Assembly: GCF_003047285.1 (NCBI RefSeq)
Contig: NZ_PZYX01000001.1
Location: 248,001 to 312,000 of the forward strand
Source: Nocardioides allogilvus
GTDB lineage: Bacteria; Actinomycetota; Actinomycetes; Propionibacteriales; Nocardioidaceae
Reading direction: 5' to 3'
Length of the DNA: 64,000 nucleotides
Part shown: piece by piece, positions 1-8,212 of the stretch
Numbering within the stretch: position 1 is the first letter of the stretch
Layout of the letters: every line of letters begins with the position of its first letter
Translations under genes and position numbers: made by a program
Notes under the pieces: model-generated
Seen by the model: the letters and a program-made list of their open reading frames with translations, nothing else
Told to the model about the DNA's origin: nothing
Database searches by the model: none

Positions 1-990
1 TCCCTGGGTCGCCGGCCGGTGATCCTCTGGTCCGTCGGTGCGTACGCCGCCGCGTCGATCGCCTGCACGTTCGCCCCCACCTTCGAGCTGCTGCTGGTCG
101 GGCGGATCGTCCAGGGCCTGAGCGCCGGCGGCGCCACCATCGTGAGCCGCACCGTCATCCGCGACATGTTCGAGGGCGAGCAGGCGCAGCGCCTGATGAG
201 CCGGGTGGCGCTGATCTTCGGGCTGGCCCCGGCCATCGCGCCGATCGTCGGCGGCGGGCTGCTCCAGATCGGCCCGTGGCGACTGGTGTTCGCCTTCCAG
301 GTGCTCCTCGGTGTCGTGCTCATCATCGCGACGCTCGTCGTCCTGCCCGAGACGCACCCGGTCGAGGCGCGGGTCCCGCTGCGGGTCGGCGAGGTCGTGC
401 GCGGGCTGGTCGAGGTCGGACGGCAGCCCGCGTTCCACCGCCTGGCCTGGGCCGGCGCCCTCGGCTTCGGCGCGCAGTTCCTCTACATCGGCGGCGCCGC
501 GATCTTCGTGGTCGACCTGCTCGGCCTCGGCGAGCTCGACTTCTGGATGCTCTTCGTGCCGATGATCGGCTCGATGATGGTCGGCTCGTTGATCAGCGGT
601 CGCACCGCCGGGCTCATCACCCAGCGCAAGCTCGTCTCGATCGGCTACACCATCACGCTGCTCGGAGCCCTGGTCGGCGTCGGCATCTCCGCCTCACCGC
701 TCGCGACCGACCTGCCATGGGCGATCATCGGCCCGAGCCTGCTCGGTCTCGGCAACGGCATGGCCTACCCGTCGATCCAGCTGATGACGCTCGACCTGCT
801 GCCGACCCGTCGTGGCGCGGTCATGTCGTGCGCGAGCTTCCTGGCGCTCGTCTTCAACGCCGTCGCGGCGGTCGCGCTCACGCCGTACGTCGCCACCAGC
901 ACGCTCGGGCTCGCGCTCGCCGCCCTCGTGATCAGCGCGCTCGGGTCGCTCTGCTGGGCACGGCACTGCGCGGCCACCCGAGACGTCTGA
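1..990 (+). CDS. MFS drug exporter, Bcr/CflA-like (5' truncated by window)
   Basis: The reading frame is open from base 1, so the gene starts upstream of the window and 329 residues are visible. The first residues (SLGRRPV) are the cytoplasmic loop 2-3 motif of the major facilitator superfamily. The stretch RTVIRDMFEGEQAQ followed by GLAPAIAPIVGGG around residues 50-85 is typical of DHA1 Bcr/CflA-type multidrug exporters (sulfonamide/bicyclomycin resistance family). Roughly ten further hydrophobic segments follow, so the protein is an inner-membrane proton antiporter. It converges on the TetR gene with one base between stop codons. A GTG at 19 could be read as a start but falls after the conserved motif and is not the true start. 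Substrate is unknown. Confidence 0.85.
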   Translation, partial: SLGRRPVILWSVGAYAAASIACTFAPTFELLLVGRIVQGLSAGGATIVSRTVIRDMFEGEQAQRLMSRVALIFGLAPAIAPIVGGGLLQIGPWRLVFAFQVLLGVVLIIATLVVLPETHPVEARVPLRVGEVVRGLVEVGRQPAFHRLAWAGALGFGAQFLYIGGAAIFVVDLLGLGELDFWMLFVPMIGSMMVGSLISGRTAGLITQRKLVSIGYTITLLGALVGVGISASPLATDLPWAIIGPSLLGLGNGMAYPSIQLMTLDLLPTRRGAVMSCASFLALVFNAVAAVALTPYVATSTLGLALAALVISALGSLCWARHCAATRDV

Positions 991-991
991 C

Positions 992-1621
992 TCAGGCGTC
1001 GCGGAACGCCCGGTGCACCGCGCTGCCGACGAACTCGCCGAGCTCGTCGGGACCCCAGTCGTTGCCGTCGTCGAGCAGCGAACGGACCGCGGCTTCGCAC
1101 GAGGACATGAAGAACTCGATCAGGACGGGGAGCTTTCGGCCCAGTTCGGGCGTGTTCCACCACCGGACCATCGCCGGGCCGATCCAGGCGGTCGCCTGGG
1201 CCTGGACGAGGGTGCGTGCAGCGCGGAAGCGCTCGGAGAGCGCAGGATCGGGTTCGCCGGTCAGCAACAGGTGCCATGAGTCCGGCCGGGTCGCCGCGGC
1301 CGCGAGCAGCGAGCGGAAGCCCTCGGTGAATGCCTGCTCGGGCTCGAGGGTCGTGCCCGAGCCGCGAAGTGCGTCGAGCACTGCCTCGAGCAGCGCTGCG
1401 GACTCTCGGTCCAGCAGCGCCTCGACCATGTCCACGCGGTCGGAGAAGCAGGCGTAGACCACCGGCCGCGTCACGTCCATCTCGGCCGCGACCGCTCCCA
1501 CGGTGACCGCTCCGATGCCGTCGCGGACCGCAATCGCGAGCGCGGCGTCGAGCACCTGTGGACGTCGTCGCTCCGGCCCGAGGTGCGGGGCGCGCTGGCG
1601 AGCGCGGGTCTTCGCGGGCAT
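992..1621 (-). CDS. TetR/AcrR family transcriptional regulator
   Basis: A 209-residue protein with an N-terminal helix-turn-helix (about residues 38-61, VGAVAAEMDVTRPVVYACFS) and a variable C-terminal ligand domain, the normal TetR length. It presumably represses its own promoter and the divergent MpaB-family gene: a 28-bp imperfect palindrome (1643-1670) lies between the two starts. The start at 1621 is preceded at six bases by TAGGAT (complement of 1628-1633) with no Shine-Dalgarno, so a leaderless transcript is likely. The convergent MFS exporter could be a second target, but no site is seen there. The ligand is unknown. Confidence 0.85.
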   Translation of the reverse strand: MPAKTRARQRAPHLGPERRRPQVLDAALAIAVRDGIGAVTVGAVAAEMDVTRPVVYACFSDRVDMVEALLDRESAALLEAVLDALRGSGTTLEPEQAFTEGFRSLLAAAATRPDSWHLLLTGEPDPALSERFRAARTLVQAQATAWIGPAMVRWWNTPELGRKLPVLIEFFMSSCEAAVRSLLDDGNDWGPDELGEFVGSAVHRAFRDA

Positions 1622-1642
1622 GGCCGAATCCTAGGTCGGGGT

Positions 1643-1670
1643 GATTTTGCGTCACCACTGTAGCAAATTC
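1643..1670. promoter_or_regulatory. candidate TetR operator between divergent genes
   Basis: Imperfect palindrome with half-sites GAxTTTGCxxCA and TGxxGCAAAxTC; 9 of 14 symmetric base pairs match, including an uninterrupted TTTGC/GCAAA pair at 1646-1650 and 1663-1667. It sits just upstream of the predicted -10 element of the TetR gene and in the promoter region of the oxygenase gene, the place expected for an autoregulated TetR operator. Binding is inferred, not shown. Confidence 0.55.
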
Positions 1671-1734
1671 CTGCATAGGTGTATTAACGTCAGGTCAGAG
1701 CTCGATGAGCTCGATGAACCCCTGAGGAATGTCC

Positions 1735-2796
1735 ATGACGAAGAACAAGCCGAGGATCCAGCCGCACGAGGACTACGGGTTCTTCTCGGAGGACTCGCCG
1801 ACCCGCAAGGTCTGGGGCTACGCCACGACGCCCCTGATCGGCATCCAGCGGGCTGTCGTCATCGAGGAGCTCGACCCCCACCTGCTCGCGGCCGTGCACA
1901 ACACCGGGGACAACTACGCCCGGCTGCCCACCCGCTATGCGCGGACGGTGCAGTACTTCGCGACCGTCGCGTTCGGGGACAGCCGCACCATCACGAAGAT
2001 GGCCGACGTGCTGGTCAAGATCCACTCCAAGGCGATCGGCGTCGAGCCGGTCAGCGGCAACCACTACGACGCCAACGACCCGGACTCCCAGCTGTGGATC
2101 CTGATCACCGGCTGGCACTCGGTGCTCAAGGCCTACGAGCTGTACGGCCCGGGCAAGCTCACCGAGGCCGAGGAGAACCAGTACTGGGCCGAGTGCGCGA
2201 TCGCCGCCGAGCTGCAGACCTGCGACCCGGCCGCCGTACCCCGTTCCCGGGACGAGGTGCGGGCCTACTTCGAGGCCTGGCGCCCGAAGGTCGCCGCCAG
2301 CGAAGCCGCGCAGCAGATGATGGACCACCTGCTCGACGGGGCGAACCACGTCCTCGTGGACGCCACGGGGTTCGTGCGCGTGATGAGGCCGATCATGAAT
2401 TGGTCGCTGCGCAAGGGCACCATCGCCTCGATGCCGCACTACCAGCGCCAGTTGGGCGGCATCGAGCAGTCCCCCGTGACCGATCTCCTGATCCGCCCCT
2501 ACCTGTGGTCACTGTTCACGGTGGTGGACCGCGTCGGTCCGGTGAAGCGCTACGTCGTGCGCCAGGTCGCCCCCGGGCTGTTGTCGGTGGTCGAGCCGCA
2601 CTGGCAGGGCATCGACCCGCTCAACCCGGAAGTGCTCACCCCGGCTGAGGCGCGTGAGCGGGACGGCTTCACCACGCCTTCGGAGGCGCACCTCGGGCTC
2701 CGCGCTCGCCATGCCCAGCGCGTCTTCGGTGACAAGCAGGCGCCGAGTGACGAGGGACTGGTCGAGTCCCAGTCCGCCCTGGGCCGCCTCGCTTGA
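1735..2796 (+). CDS. MpaB-family oxygenase (DUF2236)
   Basis: A 353-residue protein of the DUF2236/MpaB family, related to the mycophenolic-acid oxygenase MpaB and the latex-clearing protein Lcp, heme-dependent oxygenases that cleave unsaturated chains. The family signature is seen around residues 120-150 (WHSVLKAYELYG, then EAEENQYWAE). No signal peptide is visible. The start at 1735 is chosen over the ATG at 1729 because GAGGA (1724-1728) lies six bases from the former and touches the latter. The gene diverges from a TetR regulator with a palindromic operator between them, so expression is probably induced by a small lipophilic compound. The substrate is not predictable. Confidence 0.75.
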   Translation: MTKNKPRIQPHEDYGFFSEDSPTRKVWGYATTPLIGIQRAVVIEELDPHLLAAVHNTGDNYARLPTRYARTVQYFATVAFGDSRTITKMADVLVKIHSKAIGVEPVSGNHYDANDPDSQLWILITGWHSVLKAYELYGPGKLTEAEENQYWAECAIAAELQTCDPAAVPRSRDEVRAYFEAWRPKVAASEAAQQMMDHLLDGANHVLVDATGFVRVMRPIMNWSLRKGTIASMPHYQRQLGGIEQSPVTDLLIRPYLWSLFTVVDRVGPVKRYVVRQVAPGLLSVVEPHWQGIDPLNPEVLTPAEARERDGFTTPSEAHLGLRARHAQRVFGDKQAPSDEGLVESQSALGRLA

Positions 2797-2820
2797 CAGG
2801 AGGGCGCGGAGCGACGCGCG

Positions 2821-3909
2821 TCAGGCGTGGACGGGATAATCCGTGTAGCCGGCCTTGGAACCGCCGTAGAAGCTCTCCGGCAGCGGCGCGTTGAGGGGGA
2901 GGTCCTCCTCGAGCCGGCGCGGCAGGTCGGGGTTGGCGATGAACGACCGGCCGAACGCCGCTGCGTCGATCAGGCCTTCCGACAGGAGCCGCGAGGCCTT
3001 CGCCGCGTCGTAGTTGCCGGCACCCACGATGACGCCGGGGTGGGCGTCGCGCAGGGAGCGGCGGTAGTCGTCGCTCAGCTCCGGGCCGCCGGCCCAGTCG
3101 GGCTCGGAGAGGTGGAGGAAGGCCAGGTTGCGCTGCGCGAGCTCGCCGGCGACGTACAGGCCGGCCTCCGCACCCGAGGGGTCGGTCGTGCCGTTGAACG
3201 AGCCGATCGGTGAGATGCGGATGCCGACGCGGTCGGCCGACCAGGCGCCGACGACGGCGTCGGTGACCTCGAGCATCAGCCGGGCGCGGTTCTCCAGCGA
3301 GCCACCGTAGGAGTCGGTGCGCAGGTTGGCGTCGGCGGCGAGGAACTGGTGCAGGAGGTAGCCGTGCGCGCCGTGGATCTCGACCATGTCGAAGCCGGCC
3401 TCGCGGGCGTTGAGCGTCGCGCGGCGGTAGTCCTCGATCACGCGCGGGATCTCGTCGAGCTCCAGGGCACGAGGTGTGGGGCAGTCGACGCGGGTGGGGT
3501 TGCCGTCCTCCCCGCGGACCGTCGTGCGATTCCGGTACGGCGCCGCGCTGGCCGACACCGGGAGCGCACCGTCGTGGAAGGACTCGTGGGACACCCGGCC
3601 GACGTGCCACAGCTGGGCGGCGATCAGCCCGCCCGCGGCGTGGACCGCGTCGGTGATCGTGCGCCAGCCCGCGACCTGCTCGTCGTCGTGGATGCCCGGG
3701 GTGTCCATGTAGCCCTTGCCCTCGGGGCTGATCTGGGTGCCCTCGGAGATCAGCAGCCCGCCGCTCGCGCGCTGGACGTAGTAGTCGCGCATCAGCTCGT
3801 TGGGGACGTCACCGGGCGCGGTCGCGCGCATCCGGGTCAGGGGGGCCATGAAGACGCGGTTGGGCGTCGTCACCGCGCCGAGGGTCAGGGGCTCGAAGAG
3901 TGAGGTCAC
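2821..3909 (-). CDS. Old yellow enzyme family NADH:flavin oxidoreductase (ene-reductase)
   Basis: A 362-residue FMN-dependent TIM-barrel oxidoreductase that reduces activated C=C bonds or nitro compounds with NAD(P)H; E. coli NemA is a characterised relative. Seen are the N-terminal LFEPLTLGAVTTPNRVFMAP, the substrate-binding HGAHGYLLHQFL with the histidine pair at residues 179 and 182, and DSYGGSLENR, all standard. The frame is open upstream to 4140 but the family N-terminus begins at the GTG at 3909, which is used here. No strong Shine-Dalgarno is seen. It lies 44 bases downstream of the glycosyltransferase on the same strand and may be co-transcribed. Cytoplasmic. Confidence 0.85.
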   Translation of the reverse strand: MTSLFEPLTLGAVTTPNRVFMAPLTRMRATAPGDVPNELMRDYYVQRASGGLLISEGTQISPEGKGYMDTPGIHDDEQVAGWRTITDAVHAAGGLIAAQLWHVGRVSHESFHDGALPVSASAAPYRNRTTVRGEDGNPTRVDCPTPRALELDEIPRVIEDYRRATLNAREAGFDMVEIHGAHGYLLHQFLAADANLRTDSYGGSLENRARLMLEVTDAVVGAWSADRVGIRISPIGSFNGTTDPSGAEAGLYVAGELAQRNLAFLHLSEPDWAGGPELSDDYRRSLRDAHPGVIVGAGNYDAAKASRLLSEGLIDAAAFGRSFIANPDLPRRLEEDLPLNAPLPESFYGGSKAGYTDYPVHA

Positions 3910-3953
3910 TCGGAGCCCAACCGGCTCCCGGTGGGCGCTATTCCGTGGGGGCG

Positions 3954-5078
3954 TCAGGCGCCGACCGCGACGCGCGCACTGCGGGTGACCTCGGCGTGCA
4001 CGTCGAGCATCGAGTCGACCGTCGCCGACCAGGGGAACTGCTCGGCGCGGGCGCGAGCCGCTCGTCGACGCTCGGCCTCGGGCCGGGCGGCCAGGTCGAG
4101 CACGGCGTCCGCGAGGGCCGACGCGCGGGGAGCGGCCCACGCCCCCGATCCTTCGTCCACCAGCTCGCGGGCGCCACCCCGGTCGGCGGTCACGACGGGG
4201 GTGCCGGATGCCAGTGCCTCGAGCACGGCCAGGCCGAAGGTCTCGCTGGGGCAGACGGAGAGCGAGATGTCGGCAGCCGCGATGCGGGCGTTGAGGTCGG
4301 CGCGGCCCTCGACGAAGCCGTGGAACGTCACCGGTGCGCCGGCTGCGAGCTCCACGAGCTCTGAGAGGTGGGGGCCGTCGCCGTACACGTCGAGCGTCAT
4401 CGAGATGCCGCGGCGGTGCAGCTCGACCGCGGTGGCCACGGCGAGGTGCGGGCTCTTCTCGCGGCTCAGCCGGCCGAAGTGCGTGAGCCGGAGCGGCCCC
4501 TCAGCACGCTGCGGGTCGAGCGCCGGGCGGAAGGTGTCGAGGTCGACGCCGAGCGGCACCCGCACCATCGGGCAGTCCGCACCGGCCGCGGCGTTGGTGA
4601 ACTCGTCCTCGGCGTAGCGCGAGGTGACGACGATGGTGTCGAAGCTGCGGACCAGGATCCGGTTGAGCAGCGCGATCGAGACCTTGGACGTCGTGTCGAG
4701 GCCGGTGCGCATGGCGAACATGTCGCTGAGCCGTTCGTGCGAGAACAACACCGAGCCGACGCCTGAGCGGCGTGCCCACCGAGCGACGGGCAGCAGCGTG
4801 AGCTTGTCGCTGAGCTCCACCGACGTCGGTCGCCAGGACTCCAGGACCTCGGTGACCCGCCAGGGCTCGACGATCAACCGGTAGCCGCCGCCGACCTTCG
4901 GCGCGCGCAGCTGGACGACGTCACCTGCGTGGGTCGAGACCCGCGAGTCCGTCGGGCCCGGGATCACGAGCAGGCGCTCACAGCCGGCGTCGACGTACCC
5001 CTCACCAAGCGCGTGGATGGCGGTCTTCATGCCGCCCGAGGCGGGTCCGATGAAGTTGGCGAGTTGCGCGATCCGCAT
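3954..5078 (-). CDS. glycosyltransferase family 4 (GT-B fold)
   Basis: A 374-residue GT-B glycosyltransferase of the GT4 clan, which moves a sugar from a nucleotide donor with retention. Visible are a glycine-rich N-terminal acceptor loop (NFIGPASGGM), a central THFGRLSREKSPHLA start of the donor-binding domain, and the EX7E motif in PSETFGLAVLEALASGTPVV near residues 280-300. It resembles actinobacterial mannosyltransferases of the PimB/MgtA type, but the acceptor cannot be read from sequence. The start at 5078 (MRIAQLANF) is where the Rossmann strand begins; an ATG at 5096 is possible. It diverges from the YdeP-like gene with 82 bases between starts. Confidence 0.8.
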   Translation of the reverse strand: MRIAQLANFIGPASGGMKTAIHALGEGYVDAGCERLLVIPGPTDSRVSTHAGDVVQLRAPKVGGGYRLIVEPWRVTEVLESWRPTSVELSDKLTLLPVARWARRSGVGSVLFSHERLSDMFAMRTGLDTTSKVSIALLNRILVRSFDTIVVTSRYAEDEFTNAAAGADCPMVRVPLGVDLDTFRPALDPQRAEGPLRLTHFGRLSREKSPHLAVATAVELHRRGISMTLDVYGDGPHLSELVELAAGAPVTFHGFVEGRADLNARIAAADISLSVCPSETFGLAVLEALASGTPVVTADRGGARELVDEGSGAWAAPRASALADAVLDLAARPEAERRRAARARAEQFPWSATVDSMLDVHAEVTRSARVAVGA

Positions 5079-5160
5079 GCGGGCACGGTGCCGCATGCCG
5101 ATGAACGACAGGGAAGGTCGAGGTGTCCGGCGCGCGACAGCCCACGGTGTCGGGGGCAAG

Positions 5161-7521
5161 ATGGGGGACATGTTGTTCTCGAAGAAGGTCGAAGACGAGA
5201 AATCCCTCGAGGTCGAGCACGGGCCGCACACCGCGGCTGGTGTCACCGGGGTCGCGAAGGCCATGGAGTCCGGCATCAGCCAGATGGGCCTGCGGCGTAC
5301 GGCGCAGACCCTGCTCAAGCTCAACCAGGTCGACGGCTTCGACTGTCAGGGATGTGCGTGGCCCGACCCCAGTCCGGACCACCGCCACACGGCGGAGTTC
5401 TGCGAGAACGGCGCGAAGGCCGTCGCCGAGGAGGCGACCCGGGAGCGCGTCGGTCCCGACTTCTTCCGCGAGCACTCGCTGGCCGACCTCGAGCAGCGCT
5501 CGGAGTTCTGGCTGGGCAAGCAGGGCCGGATCACCGAGCCGATGGTGCTGCGTCCGGGCGCGACGCACTACGAACCCATCTCCTGGGACGACGCCAACGA
5601 GTTGATGGCCGGCCACCTCGCGCGGCTCGAAGACCCTGACGAGGCGGTGTTCTACACCTCGGGCAAGGTCTCCAACGAGGCCGCCTTCGCCTACCAGCTC
5701 TTCGCCCGGGCCTTCGGCACCAACAACCTGCCCGACTGCTCCAACATGTGCCACGAGTCCAGCGGCACCGCCCTCGTCGAGACCATCGGCATCGGCAAGG
5801 GCTCGGTCAGCCTCGACGACATCCACCGTGCGTCGTTGATCGTCGTCGCCGGCCAGAACCCCGGCACCAACCACCCGCGCATGCTCTCCGCCCTCGAGGA
5901 GGCCAAGCACAACGGCGCGAAGATCATCTCGATCAACCCGCTCGAGGAGCCGGGCATGGTCCGCTTCAAGAATCCGCAGCGCCCGCGCGGCGTCGTCGGC
6001 ACCGGTACGGAGATGGCCGACCTGCACCTGCCGATCCGCATCAACGGCGACCTCGCGCTGTTCCAGGCCATCGGTGCGCTGCTCGTCGAGTGGGACGCGC
6101 TCGACCACGACTTCCTCGAGACCTACACCGAGGGCTTCGAGGCCTACGCCGCCCACGTCGCCGACCTCGACTGGGCGAAGGTCGAGCGGTCCACCGGGCT
6201 GAGCCGCGCGCAGGTCACCGCGGCCGCCGAGATGTTCCGCGACTCCGAGGCGACGATCACCTGCTGGGCGATGGGCATCACCCAGCACCACAACTCCGTC
6301 GCGGTGATCAAGGAGATCGTCAACGTCGCCATGTTGCAGGGCAACATCGGCCGGCCCGGTGCCGGCCTGTGCCCGGTGCGCGGGCACTCCAACGTCCAGG
6401 GCGACCGGACGATGGGCATCTGGGAGCAGGTGCCCGACCACTTCCTCGACGCGCTGCGTGACGAGTTCGGCTTCGAACCGCCCCGCGAGCACGGCTACGA
6501 CACCGTCAAGGCGATCCGCGCCATGCGCGACGGCAAGGTCCGGGTCTTCTTCGGCCTCGGGGGCAACTTCGTCGCGGCGGCGCCGGACACCGAGGTGACC
6601 GAGAAGGCGATGCGCAGCTGCGCCCTCACGGTGCACGTCTCGACCAAGCTCAACCGCTCGCACATGGTCACCGGGGGAGAGGCGCTCATCCTCCCCGCGC
6701 TCGGTCGCAGCGAGCAGGACCTCACCGGCGGTCGTCGCCAGCGCGTCACCGTCGAGGACTCGATGTCGGCGGTGCATGCCTCGCACGGCCCGCTCAAGCC
6801 GGCGTCGAAGCACCTGCGGTCCGAGGTCGACATCGTCTGCTCGCTGGCCCTCGCGACGTTGCCCGACTCCACGATCCCGTGGGCGGCCATGCGCGACGAC
6901 TACAGCCGCATCCGCCACCACATCGCGCGCGTGGTCCCCGGGTGTGCTGCCTACGACGAGAAGATCGACCAGCCGGGCGGGTTCGTGCTGCCCCACCCGC
7001 CGCGTGACTCGCGCACGTTCGAGACGAAGAGCGGCAAGGCGGTCATCACGTCGACGCCGATCGAGGTGCTCGAGGTCGACGCCGGCCGGCTGATCCTGCA
7101 GACGCTGCGATCCCACGACCAGTTCAACACCACCATCTACGGCCTCGACGACCGCTACCGCGGGATCAAGGGCGGGCGCCGGGTCGTGTTCGTGCACCCG
7201 TCCGACATCGAGTCCCTGGGTCGCAGCGACGGCGACATGGTGGACCTGGTCGGCGAGTGGGAGGACGGTGAGCGGGTCGCACGCGGCTTCCGGATCGTGT
7301 CCTACGACCAGCCGCGCGGGTGCGCCGCGGCCTACTACCCCGAGACCAACCCGCTCGTGCCGCTCGACTCGACGGCGGAGGGCAGCAACACCCCGACGTC
7401 GAAGTCGGTGATCGTGCGGCTCGAGGAGCCGGGCTACCAGCCGACGGACGAGAGCCGGGGTGTCACTGAGGGTCGGGGCACGGGCGGGCGGCGCGTGGTC
7501 ACGCCCCACCACCTGAGCTGA
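5161..7521 (+). CDS. FdhF/YdeP-family molybdopterin oxidoreductase
   Basis: A 786-residue member of the bis-MGD molybdopterin oxidoreductase superfamily, FdhF/YdeP branch. The N-terminus carries FDCQGCAWPD, the YdeP-type cysteine pair that replaces the four-cysteine Fe-S motif of true formate dehydrogenases. NMCHESSG places Cys197 at the position of the molybdenum-ligating Cys/Sec of FdhF. GQNPGTNHPR and GRPGAGLCPVRGHSNVQGDR are cofactor-binding stretches and the C-terminal beta-barrel domain (YDQPRGCAAAYYPETNPL) is complete. Family members lack a proven substrate; E. coli YdeP is linked to acid resistance. No electron-transfer partner gene is adjacent. Starts at 5161 or 5170 are both possible. 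The stop abuts the stop of the next, convergent gene. Confidence 0.85.
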   Translation: MGDMLFSKKVEDEKSLEVEHGPHTAAGVTGVAKAMESGISQMGLRRTAQTLLKLNQVDGFDCQGCAWPDPSPDHRHTAEFCENGAKAVAEEATRERVGPDFFREHSLADLEQRSEFWLGKQGRITEPMVLRPGATHYEPISWDDANELMAGHLARLEDPDEAVFYTSGKVSNEAAFAYQLFARAFGTNNLPDCSNMCHESSGTALVETIGIGKGSVSLDDIHRASLIVVAGQNPGTNHPRMLSALEEAKHNGAKIISINPLEEPGMVRFKNPQRPRGVVGTGTEMADLHLPIRINGDLALFQAIGALLVEWDALDHDFLETYTEGFEAYAAHVADLDWAKVERSTGLSRAQVTAAAEMFRDSEATITCWAMGITQHHNSVAVIKEIVNVAMLQGNIGRPGAGLCPVRGHSNVQGDRTMGIWEQVPDHFLDALRDEFGFEPPREHGYDTVKAIRAMRDGKVRVFFGLGGNFVAAAPDTEVTEKAMRSCALTVHVSTKLNRSHMVTGGEALILPALGRSEQDLTGGRRQRVTVEDSMSAVHASHGPLKPASKHLRSEVDIVCSLALATLPDSTIPWAAMRDDYSRIRHHIARVVPGCAAYDEKIDQPGGFVLPHPPRDSRTFETKSGKAVITSTPIEVLEVDAGRLILQTLRSHDQFNTTIYGLDDRYRGIKGGRRVVFVHPSDIESLGRSDGDMVDLVGEWEDGERVARGFRIVSYDQPRGCAAAYYPETNPLVPLDSTAEGSNTPTSKSVIVRLEEPGYQPTDESRGVTEGRGTGGRRVVTPHHLS

Positions 7522-8070
7522 TCAGGACCCGTTCGACTCCGGCGCGAGCACCTGCACGACGATCCCGCTGTCGAAGCGGTGGGTGTCGACGAGCTTCAGG
7601 TGGGTCGTGTCGACGAGGCCGTCGAGCAGCCGGTCGCCCGTGCCCGCGATCACCGGGAAGACCCACAGGTGCAGTTCGTCGAGCAGGCCGCGCGAGAGCA
7701 GGGTCTGGTCGAGCTCGCCGGTGCCGAACTTCAGCAGGTCGCCGCCGGGCTGGTCCTTGACCGCGGCGAGGGCGTCGCCGGTGTCGCCGGCGAGCGGCGA
7801 CGCGTTCCAGGTCAGGTCGGTGAGGGTGCGGGTGGCGACGTGCTTGGGCATCGCGTTGATCTTGTCGCTGTAGGGATCGCCCGAGCGGCTCGGCCACGCG
7901 CCGGCGAAGTTCTCGTAGGTCTCACGACCGAGCACGAGCGCGTCGGCGGAGTCGAGCAGGTGGGTGGCGTACTCCTGGTGCTGGGCGTCCCAGTAGGGCA
8001 CTCCCCAGACCTGGGGATCACCGATGACGCCGTCCAGCGTCACGAACGTTGACTCGACGAGCTTCCGCAT
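7522..8070 (-). CDS. dihydrofolate reductase / RibD C-terminal domain family protein
   Basis: A 182-residue protein with the RibD-C/dihydrofolate-reductase fold: LVESTFVTLDGVIGDP at the N-terminus, ALVLGRETYENFAGAWP in the middle and a GGDLLKFGTGELDQTLLSRGLLDELHLWVFPV core that forms the NADPH site. Stand-alone members such as this (YyaP/YwjB type) are NADPH reductases of unknown substrate and are not the folate enzyme FolA. AAGGA lies upstream of the start. It diverges from the pirin gene and its stop codon directly abuts that of the YdeP-like gene. Confidence 0.8.
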   Translation of the reverse strand: MRKLVESTFVTLDGVIGDPQVWGVPYWDAQHQEYATHLLDSADALVLGRETYENFAGAWPSRSGDPYSDKINAMPKHVATRTLTDLTWNASPLAGDTGDALAAVKDQPGGDLLKFGTGELDQTLLSRGLLDELHLWVFPVIAGTGDRLLDGLVDTTHLKLVDTHRFDSGIVVQVLAPESNGS

Positions 8071-8212
8071 GCGGATCAGTCCTTCTCGTAGAACGGTGCG
8101 AAACGTGCTCCGGTCCCTGTGACCCTAGGGAGGGTGAAGGTGCCGGGTCGAGTGAAATTGCTGCCAACGGACCTCGATGTGCGGCCGATTCCCCGGAGTA
8201 GCGTGGGGGACC

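Noticed and set aside
5017-5160. N-terminal extension of the YdeP-like protein
   Set aside because: It would overlap the divergent glycosyltransferase start and adds sequence unlike the family; ATG 5161 or 5170 gives the normal N-terminus.
5002-7512. Antisense open frame of 836 codons opposite the YdeP-like gene
   Set aside because: Repetitive Arg/Val/Asp/Leu composition; the plus-strand protein has clear family motifs.
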